Positions 33,824-43,164 of a stretch of DNA of 64,000 bases are shown here, piece by piece (the first letter of the stretch is position 1; each line of letters starts with the position of its first letter). Source of the DNA: Bacillota bacterium. Its GTDB lineage: Bacteria; Bacillota; Clostridia; Acetivibrionales; DTU013. Both the position numbers and the translations under genes were made by a program. The notes beneath the pieces are model-generated. The model did no database searches. It saw only the letters and a list, made by a program, of their open reading frames with translations, and had not been told where the DNA came from. The stretch lies in assembly GCA_023426125.1 (NCBI GenBank), contig JAFABI010000060.1, positions 1 through 64,000 of the forward strand. Direction: 5' to 3'.

Positions 33824-35122
33824 ATGAGGAAATTGAAGGTAGCAATTATTGGAGCCGGCAGCACCTACACCCCTGAATTGATTGAAGGCTTCGTCGCAAG
33901 AAGGGATCGCCTGAAAGCGGATTCCTTTTATTTGATGGACATCGACAGGGACAAGCTGGATACCGTGGGAGGACTCACCGAAAGGATGCTCAGGAAAAAT
34001 TCCATGGACTCCGGCGTGGTGCTTACAGAAAGTTTGGACGAGGCAATTGAAGGCGCAGATTATGTATTGACCCAGGTAAGGGTAGGGGGCCTTGACGCCA
34101 GGATAAGGGATGAGAAGATTCCCATGAAATATGGGCTTTTAGGGCAGGAGACCACCGGAGCGGGCGGATTGATGAAGGGCTTAAGGACGATTCCCGTAAT
34201 CATGAACGTGGCAAAAGCCATGGAAAAGCTTGCACCGGAGGCCTGGCTGATCAATTTTGCCAATCCGGCAGGCATGATCACCGAAATGGTTTTGAACAAT
34301 ACCGGCATTAAAATGGTAGGACTGTGCAACGTACCTGCCAGCTTGATCAAGGATATACGTGAAATGCTGCCGCCGGGCACTGTAAATTTTGACTTTGATT
34401 ATGTCGGACTTAACCATCTAAGCTGGATAACGGCCATATATGCCGATGGGAAAGACATTTTGCCGGATTTGCTGCAGGAAGATTTGAAAGTCGCCGCCAT
34501 GAAAAATATCTTTGGAATGAAATTCGACAGTTCTCTGTTGAACGCCGTAAAGGGGATTCCCTCTACCTATCTGAACTATTTTTATTTCAGGGAAGCTCAG
34601 GTAAACCACTACAAAAGCGAAGAGAAAACCAGGGGAGAGGTCTGCAAGGAAATCGAAAAGGCGCTTCTGCAAATGTACAATAATCCGGCGCTGGAGGAAA
34701 AGCCCGCGCTGCTTGAAGAAAGAGGAGGCGCTTTTTATTCCACGGCGGCGGTTTCCCTCATCGACGCCATAGAAAATGACAGGAACGAAATCCATGTCGT
34801 GAATGTGAAAAATGGCGAAGCCTTCGGTTTTATGGAGAAGGAGGATATCGTTGAGGTCAAATGCAAGGTTGGCAAAAATGGGGCCGTTCCTATAAAAATG
34901 GGGAGATTTGACAACCATCATATCATTGGGCTGATGAGAGCCGTAAAGGCTTATGAAAAGCTTGCTGTGAAAGCCGGCATGGAAGGGGACTACGGTGCGG
35001 CCCTGGCCGCCTTGCTGGTCCATCCCCTGATAGGGGACTATGACAGGGCGAAGGGCGCATTGGACGAAATGCTCAAAGCCAGCAGGGAGCATTTGCCCCA
35101 GTTTTTTTCGGGAGGGAAATAA
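33824..35122 (+). CDS. Glycoside hydrolase family 4 (6-phospho-beta-glucosidase-like)
   Basis: The 432-residue cytosolic NAD+- and Mn2+-dependent enzyme shows the Rossmann start KVAIIGAGSTYTPELIEGF, GQETTGAGG, the metal-binding Cys in VGLCNVPASL and His in YVGLNHLSW. This combination is typical of GH4 phospho-beta-glycosidases. ATG 33824 (AAGGAT upstream) gives the usual N-terminus; an in-frame ATG at 33785 would add 13 residues. GH4 members normally act on phosphorylated disaccharides from PTS uptake, but here the neighbours are an ABC importer and an ATP-dependent kinase. Confidence 0.93.
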   Translation: MRKLKVAIIGAGSTYTPELIEGFVARRDRLKADSFYLMDIDRDKLDTVGGLTERMLRKNSMDSGVVLTESLDEAIEGADYVLTQVRVGGLDARIRDEKIPMKYGLLGQETTGAGGLMKGLRTIPVIMNVAKAMEKLAPEAWLINFANPAGMITEMVLNNTGIKMVGLCNVPASLIKDIREMLPPGTVNFDFDYVGLNHLSWITAIYADGKDILPDLLQEDLKVAAMKNIFGMKFDSSLLNAVKGIPSTYLNYFYFREAQVNHYKSEEKTRGEVCKEIEKALLQMYNNPALEEKPALLEERGGAFYSTAAVSLIDAIENDRNEIHVVNVKNGEAFGFMEKEDIVEVKCKVGKNGAVPIKMGRFDNHHIIGLMRAVKAYEKLAVKAGMEGDYGAALAALLVHPLIGDYDRAKGALDEMLKASREHLPQFFSGGK

Positions 35123-35124
35123 GG

Positions 35125-36120
35125 ATGGAAAAATTCGTGCTGGGCATTGACGGCGGCGGCACAAAGACACAATGCGCCTTATTTGATACGGCGGGAAACG
35201 AAAGGGATATTGTAAATTGGGGGCCGACAAACCACGAACTGCTCAAGGAAGGCTATGAAGACTTGCGGAAAGAATTGTCCGGCCTGATGGCGTATATCCT
35301 GAAAAAGCATAAACTTGAACCGGACCGGATTTCAAAAAGCGTTCTGGGCATGGCCGGCGTGGATACAAGGGAACAGCACAAAATCATTTCGGGGATCCTT
35401 GCCAATATCGGCTTTAAGGATTTCATCCTGTGCAATGATGCTTTCCTGGCCATTAAAGCAGGCTGTCCCAGCGGCTATGGGATCGGTGTGGTAAACGGCA
35501 CCGGCTGCAGTGTCGCCGGTATGGACCCCGCGGGCAAAATGCTTCAGATCGGAGGGCAGGGCCAAATGACGGGGGATCTGGGCGGAGGAGTATATATAGG
35601 GGAACAGGCAATAAGCTCCGTATACAATTACCTTTTCAGGTGCGGCGGATATACCGGTATATTCGAGCTTCTGCCGGAAGAACTCAGAACGTGCTCAAAA
35701 TATGATTTTATGGATCTGGTAAGGGAAAAGATAAGCGACGGCACATTGGTGATTTCCGAACTGAACAAGGTGGTGTTTGAAGCTGCAAATGCCGGCGACA
35801 GGATCGCTGTTGATATCCTTGAAGCGGTGGGGAGGGAATTTGCGGCTTCCATCAACGGGATTTTACGGGAACTGCAATTCCGCAGGGATGAACAAATCAC
35901 CATCGTTTTATCCGGGTCCATCAATACAAAAGGCAACAGTCCGGTGTTGAGAGACAGGATCACGAAGGATGTATTTTCGAGGAATAAAGACAAGGACATC
36001 CAGGTGGTGATTTTAAACAGATCCCCTGTCGTAGGGGCTGTCATATGGGCACTGGAAGAGGTGTCCGGCAGGGAACTCATACTGGACAGATTCTTTAAAA
36101 ATCAGGGAGGGGCCGGTTGA
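35125..36120 (+). CDS. BadF/BadG/BcrA/BcrD-type sugar kinase (N-acetylglucosamine kinase-like)
   Basis: The 331-residue actin-fold kinase has the phosphate loop GIDGGGTKTQCALFD, the NDAFLAIKAG catalytic region, VNGTGCSVAG and GQMTGDLGGGVYIGEQAI. These match the N-acetylglucosamine kinase branch of the BadF family. It starts 2 bases after the GH4 stop, with AAGGA overlapping, so the two are tightly coupled. It may phosphorylate the imported disaccharide before GH4 cleavage, or the released sugar afterwards; the sequence does not decide. Confidence 0.85.
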   Translation: MEKFVLGIDGGGTKTQCALFDTAGNERDIVNWGPTNHELLKEGYEDLRKELSGLMAYILKKHKLEPDRISKSVLGMAGVDTREQHKIISGILANIGFKDFILCNDAFLAIKAGCPSGYGIGVVNGTGCSVAGMDPAGKMLQIGGQGQMTGDLGGGVYIGEQAISSVYNYLFRCGGYTGIFELLPEELRTCSKYDFMDLVREKISDGTLVISELNKVVFEAANAGDRIAVDILEAVGREFAASINGILRELQFRRDEQITIVLSGSINTKGNSPVLRDRITKDVFSRNKDKDIQVVILNRSPVVGAVIWALEEVSGRELILDRFFKNQGGAG

Positions 36121-36124
36121 ACGA

Positions 36125-36153
36125 TGTAAGGGCGGCCATTGGCTGTCCCTACA
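36125..36153. repeat. Repeat family A copy
   Basis: TGTAAGGGCGGCCATTGGCTG followed by TCCCTACA forms a short palindrome, sited just after the sugar-kinase stop. Confidence 0.55.
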
Positions 36154-36257
36154 TTAAATGTCTTCCGGTCATGGCTATCCATACATCAAGCTTTTTTATA
36201 CCAATGCCCATGCCGCATGGTAGCACACCTGAATGTGAAGGTGTGCTTTTCAATCCT

Positions 36258-36310
36258 CTGCGACAGAGAACCGTTCCCTGTCGCAGGTTACTTCGCTTCT
36301 CGGAATGACA
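36258..36310. repeat. GACAG palindrome joined to a family B tail
   Basis: CTGCGACAGAGAACCGTTCC ending in TGTCGCAG (36258-36287) is a small hairpin that recurs at 61590-61621. It is followed directly by the fragment CTTCGCTTCTCGGAATGACA, which looks like the 3' end of family B. Confidence 0.5.
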
Positions 36311-36328
36311 CCATTGGGAAGGCTATTT

Positions 36329-37588
36329 CTAAAAAAGCGGATTGGAGTAACATTGGTTCAGTGGGGTGTAATCAAAAATGGAAAGCTGCAGGGGCTTGTC
36401 CGCCAGCCTGTCCCGCAGGCTTAAGCGGCCAAGGGAGTCTCCGCCGGTGTACTTGCCGCCGCAGGTGATGAAATATTTTGCTTTTTTCAGGGAGATGCCT
36501 ATCTGCAGAAGCGTCTCATGGGTTAGGTTCCGGTATCTCCTTGCCTGGAGGATCTTTTTTGCCGAGGTCACGCCGATGCCGGGCACCCGGATAAGAAGCT
36601 CATAATCCGCCGTGTTCACCTCCACCGGATAAAGGTAGAGGTTTCGGAGGGCCCAGCCAGCCTTGGGGTCCAGGTCAAAGTCGAAATCGGGCTTTTCCTC
36701 GGGGGCCAGTTCATCTGCCTTAAAACCATATAATTGCAGCAGCCGGTCGGCCTGGTACAGCCGGCGTGCCCTCCAACGGGGAGTGGGAACGGAGGGCAGG
36801 TGCTCGTAATCCTGAACAGGGTTGAAGGGAGAGTAATATACCCTGCGGAGATCGTATTTTTTATAGATGGCTTCTGCAAGGGTTAGAAGCACCCTGTCGG
36901 ACTCGGACATGGTCCCCACCATCATCTGGGTAATCTGCCCTGAACGCGCGAATTTCCTGGCATAAGGGCTTTTCTCCAGTCCGGATTCCTTTATTTTTTC
37001 ATTGATAAAGGCCATGGGCTTAAGAATGGCTTTTTTACTCTTTTGCTTTGCAATCAACGCATACCCTTCGCTTCTGGGGAGTTCGATATTGACACTCAAC
37101 CTGTCGGCCAGATATCCTGCTTCCTCAATTAATTTCGGATCGGCGCCCGGCATGATTTTGGCGTGGATATAGCCCGTGTAGCCGTGCTCTCTCCGTATCC
37201 GGCGCAAGGTCTCAATAATAAGCTCCTCCGTATAGTCGGGGTTCCGGTAAACCGCAGAGGTCAAAAAAACGCCGTGACCGTTGTTTTTAGCAGTTTTTAC
37301 CGCGATTCTGGCCATTTCGTCCGGCGTATTGGTATATCTTCTGTTACAGTCCCGGCTGGAGCGGCAGGTACAATAGGCACAATTAAAGATACAGTCGTTG
37401 GACAGAAAAAGCTTCGGCACCTTTGGCGGAGTGGGTGGGGCATGGATTTCATGCATACCCGGGTAATTGCCGAAGCGCCCGTTTGCAAGGGCGTCATCGT
37501 CGGAAATATCGAACCTTGCGGATTCATGCATCATTTTCAGCTTTTCTTCTAGGGGCATATCCGGTTGCAGGATTATATTGGCCATCAT
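36329..37588 (-). CDS. SplB-like putative DNA repair/modification radical SAM protein, orphan copy
   Basis: The 419-residue protein has the radical SAM cluster motif CIFNCAYC (C66, C70, C73) after LFLSNDC, and the SVNIELPRSEGYALIA and GQITQMMVG stretches of the SplB-like family. It also has a C-terminal helix-hairpin-helix VPGIGVTSAKKIL (about 335-347), implying DNA binding. Such proteins are annotated as putative DNA modification/repair radical SAM enzymes and often adjoin a DUF4130 protein. This copy has no such neighbour, but a homolog with one lies at 58714. A LexA-like box overlaps its predicted promoter. Start ATG 37588 (or the adjacent 37585) has GGCGGTGA upstream. Confidence 0.87.
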   Translation of the reverse strand: MMANIILQPDMPLEEKLKMMHESARFDISDDDALANGRFGNYPGMHEIHAPPTPPKVPKLFLSNDCIFNCAYCTCRSSRDCNRRYTNTPDEMARIAVKTAKNNGHGVFLTSAVYRNPDYTEELIIETLRRIRREHGYTGYIHAKIMPGADPKLIEEAGYLADRLSVNIELPRSEGYALIAKQKSKKAILKPMAFINEKIKESGLEKSPYARKFARSGQITQMMVGTMSESDRVLLTLAEAIYKKYDLRRVYYSPFNPVQDYEHLPSVPTPRWRARRLYQADRLLQLYGFKADELAPEEKPDFDFDLDPKAGWALRNLYLYPVEVNTADYELLIRVPGIGVTSAKKILQARRYRNLTHETLLQIGISLKKAKYFITCGGKYTGGDSLGRLSLRDRLADKPLQLSIFDYTPLNQCYSNPLF

Positions 37589-37645
37589 CTTTCACCGCCA
37601 GATTGTAGGATATGCTATTATATTACTATACTGTAAAGAAGAAAT

Positions 37646-37659
37646 CAAACATATGTTCG
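37646..37659 (-). promoter_or_regulatory. LexA (SOS) box before the orphan radical SAM gene
   Basis: On the minus strand the sequence reads CGAACATATGTTTG, a near-perfect Firmicute LexA/DinR site. Its last three bases overlap a -35 TTGATT, followed 17 bases later by -10 TAATAT. It lies 58 bases upstream of the start. The identical 14-mer occurs at 58543. Confidence 0.72.
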
Positions 37660-37672
37660 ATTTTTAGACTTG

Positions 37673-38113
37673 TCAGTTATCCATGAGCTTGTGATAGGCT
37701 TCAAGGATTTCAATCATTTTATCCGTTTCTCCGCCGTGATCGGGGTGATACTTTTTCGCCAGCTCTCTGAACCGGTTTTTAATATCGTTAAAGCCTGCGC
37801 CGGGCAGCAGGTTTAGGACGGATAACAGCTCAGGATCGTAAATATCCTTTAGGGTGATCCCGTTTTCTTTATATTTCAGAAAATAGACGGAATAAAAATA
37901 CTCCTGGATGACCTCCCTAAAGCTAGGCTTGTCCAGATGAACCAGCTTGTCCAATGAAAATTTGACCGTTGGATCATATTCATTTTTTGTGGAGAAAAAC
38001 TGATCCCAAACCAGATACTTTCTGTTACCGGTGTTTGAAGCATAAGTAAACCGGATTCTTTCCTCCGCCTTTTTCAAATTGCGCAGCTTGCGCTTTAACT
38101 CGTCATAATCCAT
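37673..38113 (-). CDS. Small protein with C-terminal J-domain
   Basis: The 146-residue protein ends in a DnaJ J-domain with the HPD motif (KYHPDHGG, His about 123) preceded by NDIKNRFRELAKK. The N-terminal half is charged and of unknown fold. It would stimulate Hsp70 (DnaK) for a specific client. It lies upstream of the LexA box and radical SAM gene on the same strand; the box is in the gap between them, so it is probably not itself SOS controlled. Confidence 0.8.
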   Translation of the reverse strand: MDYDELKRKLRNLKKAEERIRFTYASNTGNRKYLVWDQFFSTKNEYDPTVKFSLDKLVHLDKPSFREVIQEYFYSVYFLKYKENGITLKDIYDPELLSVLNLLPGAGFNDIKNRFRELAKKYHPDHGGETDKMIEILEAYHKLMDN

Positions 38114-38572
38114 AACAAATCACCTGATATTCTGATCCGGCCTGCCGGTTTATTTTTTTAGCCGATCCATCCTCGGTCTATTGGGTAATTCTATACATAT
38201 GCTCCAATTCCTCTTTTGACGCTGTAAAAAAATTAAAGCAAGGCAGCAGCCGAAGAATTATGCTGTGAGGTGTGCAAAATTTCAAGTAGTGTGCCAATAT
38301 TGGGGGGTAAAAACCAATTTTCGGCTAAGTTTGTGCAAATTTTTAATTAATGAATAAATATTTGGAATATATTTACTATATTTTGAACATTACACCAAAT
38401 TTTGCACACTTGGCTGCAAAAACTCCCAAATGTTGCAGCGTTTTCTTTATTTAAAAACAATTCATAATGCGAGGGCAATATGATAAAATAGATCACATGC
38501 AAAGGTCAAGATGTACAGGAACTTTCATCACGGTCCGTACTGCCTGCGGCAGCGGCGGAATGGAGGCTGGAA
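38114..38572. other. AT-rich divergent gap with inverted-repeat element
   Basis: The gap separates the J-domain gene from the sirtuin gene. It contains the 140-bp unit at 38270-38409 and otherwise no gene or clear promoter. Confidence 0.4.
38270..38409. repeat. 140-bp element bounded by perfect 13-bp inverted repeats
   Basis: GTGTGCAAAATTT (38270-38282) and AAATTTTGCACAC (38397-38409) bound a very AT-rich 114-bp centre. A further related word TTGTGCAAATTTTT occurs inside at about 38331-38344. No target-site duplication is evident, so it could be a degenerate miniature element or a set of regulator sites. Confidence 0.45.
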
Positions 38573-39301
38573 ATGAACAAATTGAAAGAAATAATCTTCG
38601 GAAGCAGTAACATTGTTTTCTTCGGTGGCGCCGGAACATCGACGGAGAGCTCCATACCGGATTTCAGAAGCGAATCCGGAATATATAAGACCAAAAACGG
38701 GTATGCCTATCCTCCGGAAGTCATGCTGAGCCATAGCTTCTTCATGAGCCATCCGGAAGACTTTTACGAATTTTACAAGGCCAAAATGATCTATAAGGAT
38801 GCCAGGCCCAATCCGGCCCATCTGGCATTGACGGAGCTTGAAAGGCGGGGAAAGCTGAAGGTGGTCGTCACACAAAACATCGATGGCCTTCATCAGAGCG
38901 CCGGCACCAAAAATGTCCTTGAAATTCACGGCTCTGTACACAGGAATTATTGTATGGACTGCGGCGAAAGGTATGACCTGGCGTATGTAATCAACAGTCC
39001 GGGCATAATCCCGCTATGCGGTAAATGCAATGGGATCGTCAGGCCGGACGTGGTACTTTATGAGGAACAGCTAGAGGAAGGAATACTTGACAGGGCGGTT
39101 TCCTATATCGCAAGAGCCGAGGCATTTATCGTCGGAGGCACGTCGCTTGTTGTATATCCTGCGGCAAACCTTATCCATTATTATCAAGGCGGCAGGTTAA
39201 TACTTATTAACAAGATGGAAACTCCCTATGACGGAAAGGCAAACCTCGTCATCCACGACAGCATAGGGAAAGTGCTGGAGGATGCAATACGTGACAGCTA
39301 A
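38573..39301 (+). CDS. cobB: Sirtuin NAD+-dependent protein deacylase
   Basis: The 242-residue enzyme shows the NAD-binding motif GGAGTSTESSIPDFRS, TQNIDGLHQSAG and the catalytic His in EIHGSVHRNYC. It has the two Cys pairs of the zinc site (CMDCG, CGKCNG), RPDVVLYEEQL and VGGTSLVVYPA. These are all canonical for bacterial Sir2 class III/U enzymes. GAGGCTGG precedes the start. It is monocistronic, with a GC-rich hairpin 8 bases downstream of the stop. Confidence 0.93.
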   Translation: MNKLKEIIFGSSNIVFFGGAGTSTESSIPDFRSESGIYKTKNGYAYPPEVMLSHSFFMSHPEDFYEFYKAKMIYKDARPNPAHLALTELERRGKLKVVVTQNIDGLHQSAGTKNVLEIHGSVHRNYCMDCGERYDLAYVINSPGIIPLCGKCNGIVRPDVVLYEEQLEEGILDRAVSYIARAEAFIVGGTSLVVYPAANLIHYYQGGRLILINKMETPYDGKANLVIHDSIGKVLEDAIRDS

Positions 39302-39308
39302 TGCCGAA

Positions 39309-39340
39309 GGACGGGGAGTACCAACAACTCCGTCCCCTTG
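39309..39340 (+). terminator. Hairpin after the sirtuin gene
   Basis: GGACGGGGAGT (39309-39319) pairs with ACTCCGTCC (39328-39336), bulging two G. No long T-run follows. Confidence 0.45.
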
Positions 39341-39377
39341 ATACATCTGAGCTTTTAAGTCTTGACAATTCAGGTAC

Positions 39378-39476
39378 TGTCATTGTGATCGAAGCGAAGT
39401 GAAGCGCGGCAATCTAATAAATGCTATCTGAGTCAGAAGCAGAGATTGCCACGTCGCTTTGCTCCTCGCAATGACG
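39378..39476. repeat. Repeat family B copy
   Basis: The element begins TGTCATTGTGATCGAAGCGA and ends GCTCCTCGCAATGACG. It is diverged from the 17141 and 61324 copies but has the same length and termini. Confidence 0.7.
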
Positions 39477-39610
39477 ACCGGGGTACCTGAATAGTCACTT
39501 TAAGTCCGCCCCTGTCCCTTTCTTTCTTTGTCCTGCTATTGATGCGGGATTTCATGTATGCTATGATTAAGACACAAAATCTCAAGTAATTGTTATAGTG
39601 GGGTGGGCAT

Positions 39611-41914
39611 ATGTCTATTTTTAAGATGCTATTCAATGCTAACTTGCGAAAACGCTATGTCTTATCCTTTTTGTCCGTATCTGCGATACCTGTTTTCATC
39701 GTTATCCTGCTTCTCTATTTTCCGGTAATCAATCTGTTTAAAAGCGAAGAAATAAAAAAGGATATGGCGAGATCCCAGGCCATACGGGACACCATGGATA
39801 TCCGGGCCTATGAGATTTATAACCTGGCGGTGCAGATGAATTCGGACAAAAGGATCAAGGAATTCCTGTATAAAAAATCCCCTCTCGACAGCGACGGGAA
39901 CTATCTGACCAAGGACATTTACAGCCTTATCGAAAGCTACAAGGCAGGAAACAATTTTGTGAGCCTGATGGCCATCTACTTTATACAGAGCTCTACCGTC
40001 ATAACCCAGGAAGGAAAATATGATGCGGAGTATTTTTTTGATAACGTATTGAAGTATGAGGACATTTCCACCTCCGACCTGAAGCGTATGATGAAGGACA
40101 CCTGGTATAACAAGTATCTTCCGTTGAAAAAAATAAACGGCACCGGACCTCTCATCGGAAATTATATTACCTATATCCAGACCATACCGGTGGGTGAAAC
40201 GGGGGCATACGCCAATATCCTCATGTTCATCAGCGAAAAGAACATTTTTTCCATGATGGGAGGCAGGGAAACCGACGGCAGAGAAAGGGCGGCAGTCTTT
40301 ACGAATGCCGGTGAAATCATTTATTCCGACGGGGATGCCGGCAATTTGAAGGAACTGCTTCCCGACGGCGTTAAAAGCGAGGACGGCTATTTTGTTCTCG
40401 ACTTTAAGGGGAAACCGGATAAGGTGGTGTCATACTCGGTATCCAAGGCCAACGACTGGGTATTTGTTGTCTTTTCCAGCATGGACAGCATTATTTCCAG
40501 GATAAACGAAATAAGGCGGCTTTCCGCCCTGATCGCCATGCTGAGCTTCGGGACGGGACTGCTGCTGTCGCTCCTGATGGCAGGCTTCAGCTACAAACCG
40601 TGGGTGCATCTTACGGCAAAGATAAAAACCCTCTACAACAAGCCGGGAACGCCTGGTAAATGCAAAAACGAGTACCTCCTGGCCATGGACGCCATTGAAA
40701 GCATGAAGCTGGAAAGAGAACAGCTGCACAGCGATATCGACAAAAGCCGTGACTATATCAACAAATTCATGCTGCAAAGCCTGTGTGCCGGGAAGGGTCC
40801 TGCAGCGGACTACGACAATGTTGAAATGCTTTTTCCCTACAAGGCTTCGTGCATCATCATTGTGGATATTAATGAAAAATCAAGGCTTCCAACCAAAATT
40901 CCCAAATTCATTACAAAGCTTGCAGGAATGTATCTGGACAATTGCAAGGTATATACTTTTGAGGATGAAAAAGGCTACCTCAATATCGTATTGAACATTC
41001 TGCCGCAGGATGAAAAAGCTGTAATTCAAGAAATCAGGAATCTAAAGGCGGCTGTGGGCTCACATTTCGGAGTGCTGCTGTTTGTCGGCGTAGGATGCAT
41101 CTATGAGGATATCGGGAAGATTTATATTTCCCACAAGGAGGCCAGGAAATCGCTGGAGTATTGTTTCCTCAAAGGCAAGGATTCCCTGGTGTATTATCCG
41201 GATATAGAAAAATACATCTTCAGTTCGCTGAACCTTCCCATCCATTCGGACAACCCCCTGCTGAACTCAATAAAAGCCGGCGATCTGAAAAACTGTACCC
41301 GGCTTCTGGACGAATACTTCAACAACATCGCAAACACCGGAAATATCTCCATTCAATATATGTATTGCCTGTTTTACAACTTTGTAAGCGTGATAATAAA
41401 GGCGTGCAACGAGATCGACGCCGATTTTGACGCCATTTTCAGCCAGAGCCCGGAGCAGCTTCTGGACATCGACAGATACCGCAATTCCAGGCAGCTGATG
41501 GACTGTGTCTACAATATTTACCGCATCATGTGCGAGTATATCGGAAAAAACAAGGTGTCCCACAACTCCTACCTGAAAAAGCAGGTGGATACCTTCATCA
41601 ACGAGAATTACAGCAGCAAGAACATTTCCCTGATAGAGGTTGCGGACAAGCTGGGCTATTCGTCCTCCTACCTGAGCCGGTTTATCAACCAGGAATTTGG
41701 CATGGGGTTTGGCGAACTCCTGAACAAAATCAGGCTTGGCTGTGCCAAAAGGCTGCTAGCCGAAGGGCTCTGGCAAATTGGCGAGATATCGGAAAAAGCA
41801 GGCTACGGCAGCATAAACAGCTTTACCCGCGCTTTCAGAAGGTCCGAGGGGATAACTCCAAGCCGGTACAGGGAATCGCTTTTTACGGGCGGCGGCAGGG
41901 CCGGGCAGCGATAA
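39611..41914 (+). CDS. Membrane-bound AraC-family regulator, forward Lpl locus
   Basis: The 767-residue regulator has an N-terminal membrane helix (about 17-37), an extracellular sensing domain, a second helix (about 300-325, LSALIAMLSFGTGLLLSLLMA) and a cytoplasmic coiled linker. Its C-terminal AraC double helix-turn-helix (about 655-755) has ISLIEVADKLGYSSSYLSRF and IGEISEKAGYGSINSFTRAF. This architecture is common in Paenibacillus and Clostridia next to LplABC sugar transporters, which it presumably activates. The transporter genes begin 278 bases downstream on the same strand. Confidence 0.87.
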   Translation: MSIFKMLFNANLRKRYVLSFLSVSAIPVFIVILLLYFPVINLFKSEEIKKDMARSQAIRDTMDIRAYEIYNLAVQMNSDKRIKEFLYKKSPLDSDGNYLTKDIYSLIESYKAGNNFVSLMAIYFIQSSTVITQEGKYDAEYFFDNVLKYEDISTSDLKRMMKDTWYNKYLPLKKINGTGPLIGNYITYIQTIPVGETGAYANILMFISEKNIFSMMGGRETDGRERAAVFTNAGEIIYSDGDAGNLKELLPDGVKSEDGYFVLDFKGKPDKVVSYSVSKANDWVFVVFSSMDSIISRINEIRRLSALIAMLSFGTGLLLSLLMAGFSYKPWVHLTAKIKTLYNKPGTPGKCKNEYLLAMDAIESMKLEREQLHSDIDKSRDYINKFMLQSLCAGKGPAADYDNVEMLFPYKASCIIIVDINEKSRLPTKIPKFITKLAGMYLDNCKVYTFEDEKGYLNIVLNILPQDEKAVIQEIRNLKAAVGSHFGVLLFVGVGCIYEDIGKIYISHKEARKSLEYCFLKGKDSLVYYPDIEKYIFSSLNLPIHSDNPLLNSIKAGDLKNCTRLLDEYFNNIANTGNISIQYMYCLFYNFVSVIIKACNEIDADFDAIFSQSPEQLLDIDRYRNSRQLMDCVYNIYRIMCEYIGKNKVSHNSYLKKQVDTFINENYSSKNISLIEVADKLGYSSSYLSRFINQEFGMGFGELLNKIRLGCAKRLLAEGLWQIGEISEKAGYGSINSFTRAFRRSEGITPSRYRESLFTGGGRAGQR

Positions 41915-41976
41915 GCACCGGTGAAAATTTAACTTCCGCTGGAATTTCCCCGCAAATGCAGTCCTGAAGCGCCGGG

Positions 41977-42039
41977 GCTGGTTGTCCTTACAACCGGCGG
42001 TTACTGGAAAAAGCGAAATAATATGCGCTTAAAGCGCAT
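41977..42039. other. Two hairpins in the leader of the forward Lpl operon
   Basis: GCTGGTTGT-CCTT-ACAACCGGC (41977-41998) and ATGCGCTT-A-AAGCGCAT (42023-42039) lie between the regulator and the first permease. They could end the regulator message. Confidence 0.4.
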
Positions 42040-42192
42040 GCAGGGTTAAAAAAAGTCATGACCGGACCACCGGCCGGGTTATGAATTGATAAAAAAAGTA
42101 AACTACTGGATATTTACTCCAATGGCCCCATCAACTAAAATAAAAGCAGATGCAGCACATACCGAAACAAACACAGCAGGGGAGGGGTTTCA

Positions 42193-43152
42193 TTGAGTTC
42201 GGCTTCCGGTGGTCTCCAGCTTGACATGGATCGAAAAAAAAGGCCGCACATTCCAAAATTTTTTTATTCGGTAAAGAAAGAAAAAGCTTTATGGCTCCTG
42301 GTACTTCCAGGGGTGGTATGGTACCTGATTTTTGCGTACGGGCCCATGTATGGCCTGATTATTTCCTTCAAGGATTTCTCGCCCTTCAAAGGCATTGCGG
42401 CAAGCCCGTGGGTAGGGTTTTTGTGGTTTGAGCAGTTCTTCAATTCCCAATTCTTCTGGAGGCTTATCCGAAACACGCTGCTTTTGAATATCTACAATAT
42501 AATATTCAGCTTTCCGGTGCCGATCCTTCTGGCTCTTATGATAAACGAAATACGGCACACCTGGTACAAGAAGACGGTACAAACCATAAGCTATCTGCCT
42601 CACTTCATTTCCACCGTGGTTATCGTAGGAATGGTGGTGAACTTCGTAGCGCCCTCGGGCATGGTCAACACCCTTATAAAGGCCCTGGGAGGCGAGGCGG
42701 TAAATTTCATGATAAAACCGGAATGGTTCAGGACGCTGTATGTGTCGTCGGGCATCTGGCAGACGGCCGGTTGGAGTTCAATCATATATTTGGCGGCATT
42801 AAGCGGAATAGATCCATCACTGCACGAAGCTGCAGTTGTGGACGGAGCTAATAAAATCAAGCAGCTCTGGCATATATCCATCCCCGGGATACTCCCCACC
42901 ATTATCATCATGTTGATTTTGAGCCTGGGGAGCATCTTGTCGGTGGGCTATGAGAAAATCATCCTTATGTACAATTCCGCAACTTATGAAACAGGCGATG
43001 TCATCAATACCTATGTTTACAGGCGAGGGATCATAAACGGGGAATACAGCTTCGGCACGGCGGTAGGCTTGTTCCAATCGGTGATCAACTTTATTTTTAT
43101 CCTGTTTGCCAACAGATTGAGCAGAAAAATCAGTACAATCAGCTTATGGTAG
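42193..43152 (+). CDS. LplB-type carbohydrate ABC permease
   Basis: The 319-residue permease has six membrane helices and the EAA loop LHEAAVVDGANKIKQLWHISIPGI. The PMYGLIISFKDFSPFKG and WQTAGWSSIIYLAALSGI stretches are diagnostic of the LplB family. TTG 42193 follows an AGGGGAGGGG site; an internal ATG at 42226 is a weaker alternative. It is the first gene of a three-gene transporter operon. Confidence 0.92.
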   Translation: MSSASGGLQLDMDRKKRPHIPKFFYSVKKEKALWLLVLPGVVWYLIFAYGPMYGLIISFKDFSPFKGIAASPWVGFLWFEQFFNSQFFWRLIRNTLLLNIYNIIFSFPVPILLALMINEIRHTWYKKTVQTISYLPHFISTVVIVGMVVNFVAPSGMVNTLIKALGGEAVNFMIKPEWFRTLYVSSGIWQTAGWSSIIYLAALSGIDPSLHEAAVVDGANKIKQLWHISIPGILPTIIIMLILSLGSILSVGYEKIILMYNSATYETGDVINTYVYRRGIINGEYSFGTAVGLFQSVINFIFILFANRLSRKISTISLW

Positions 43153-43164
43153 GAGGTCTGAAAC

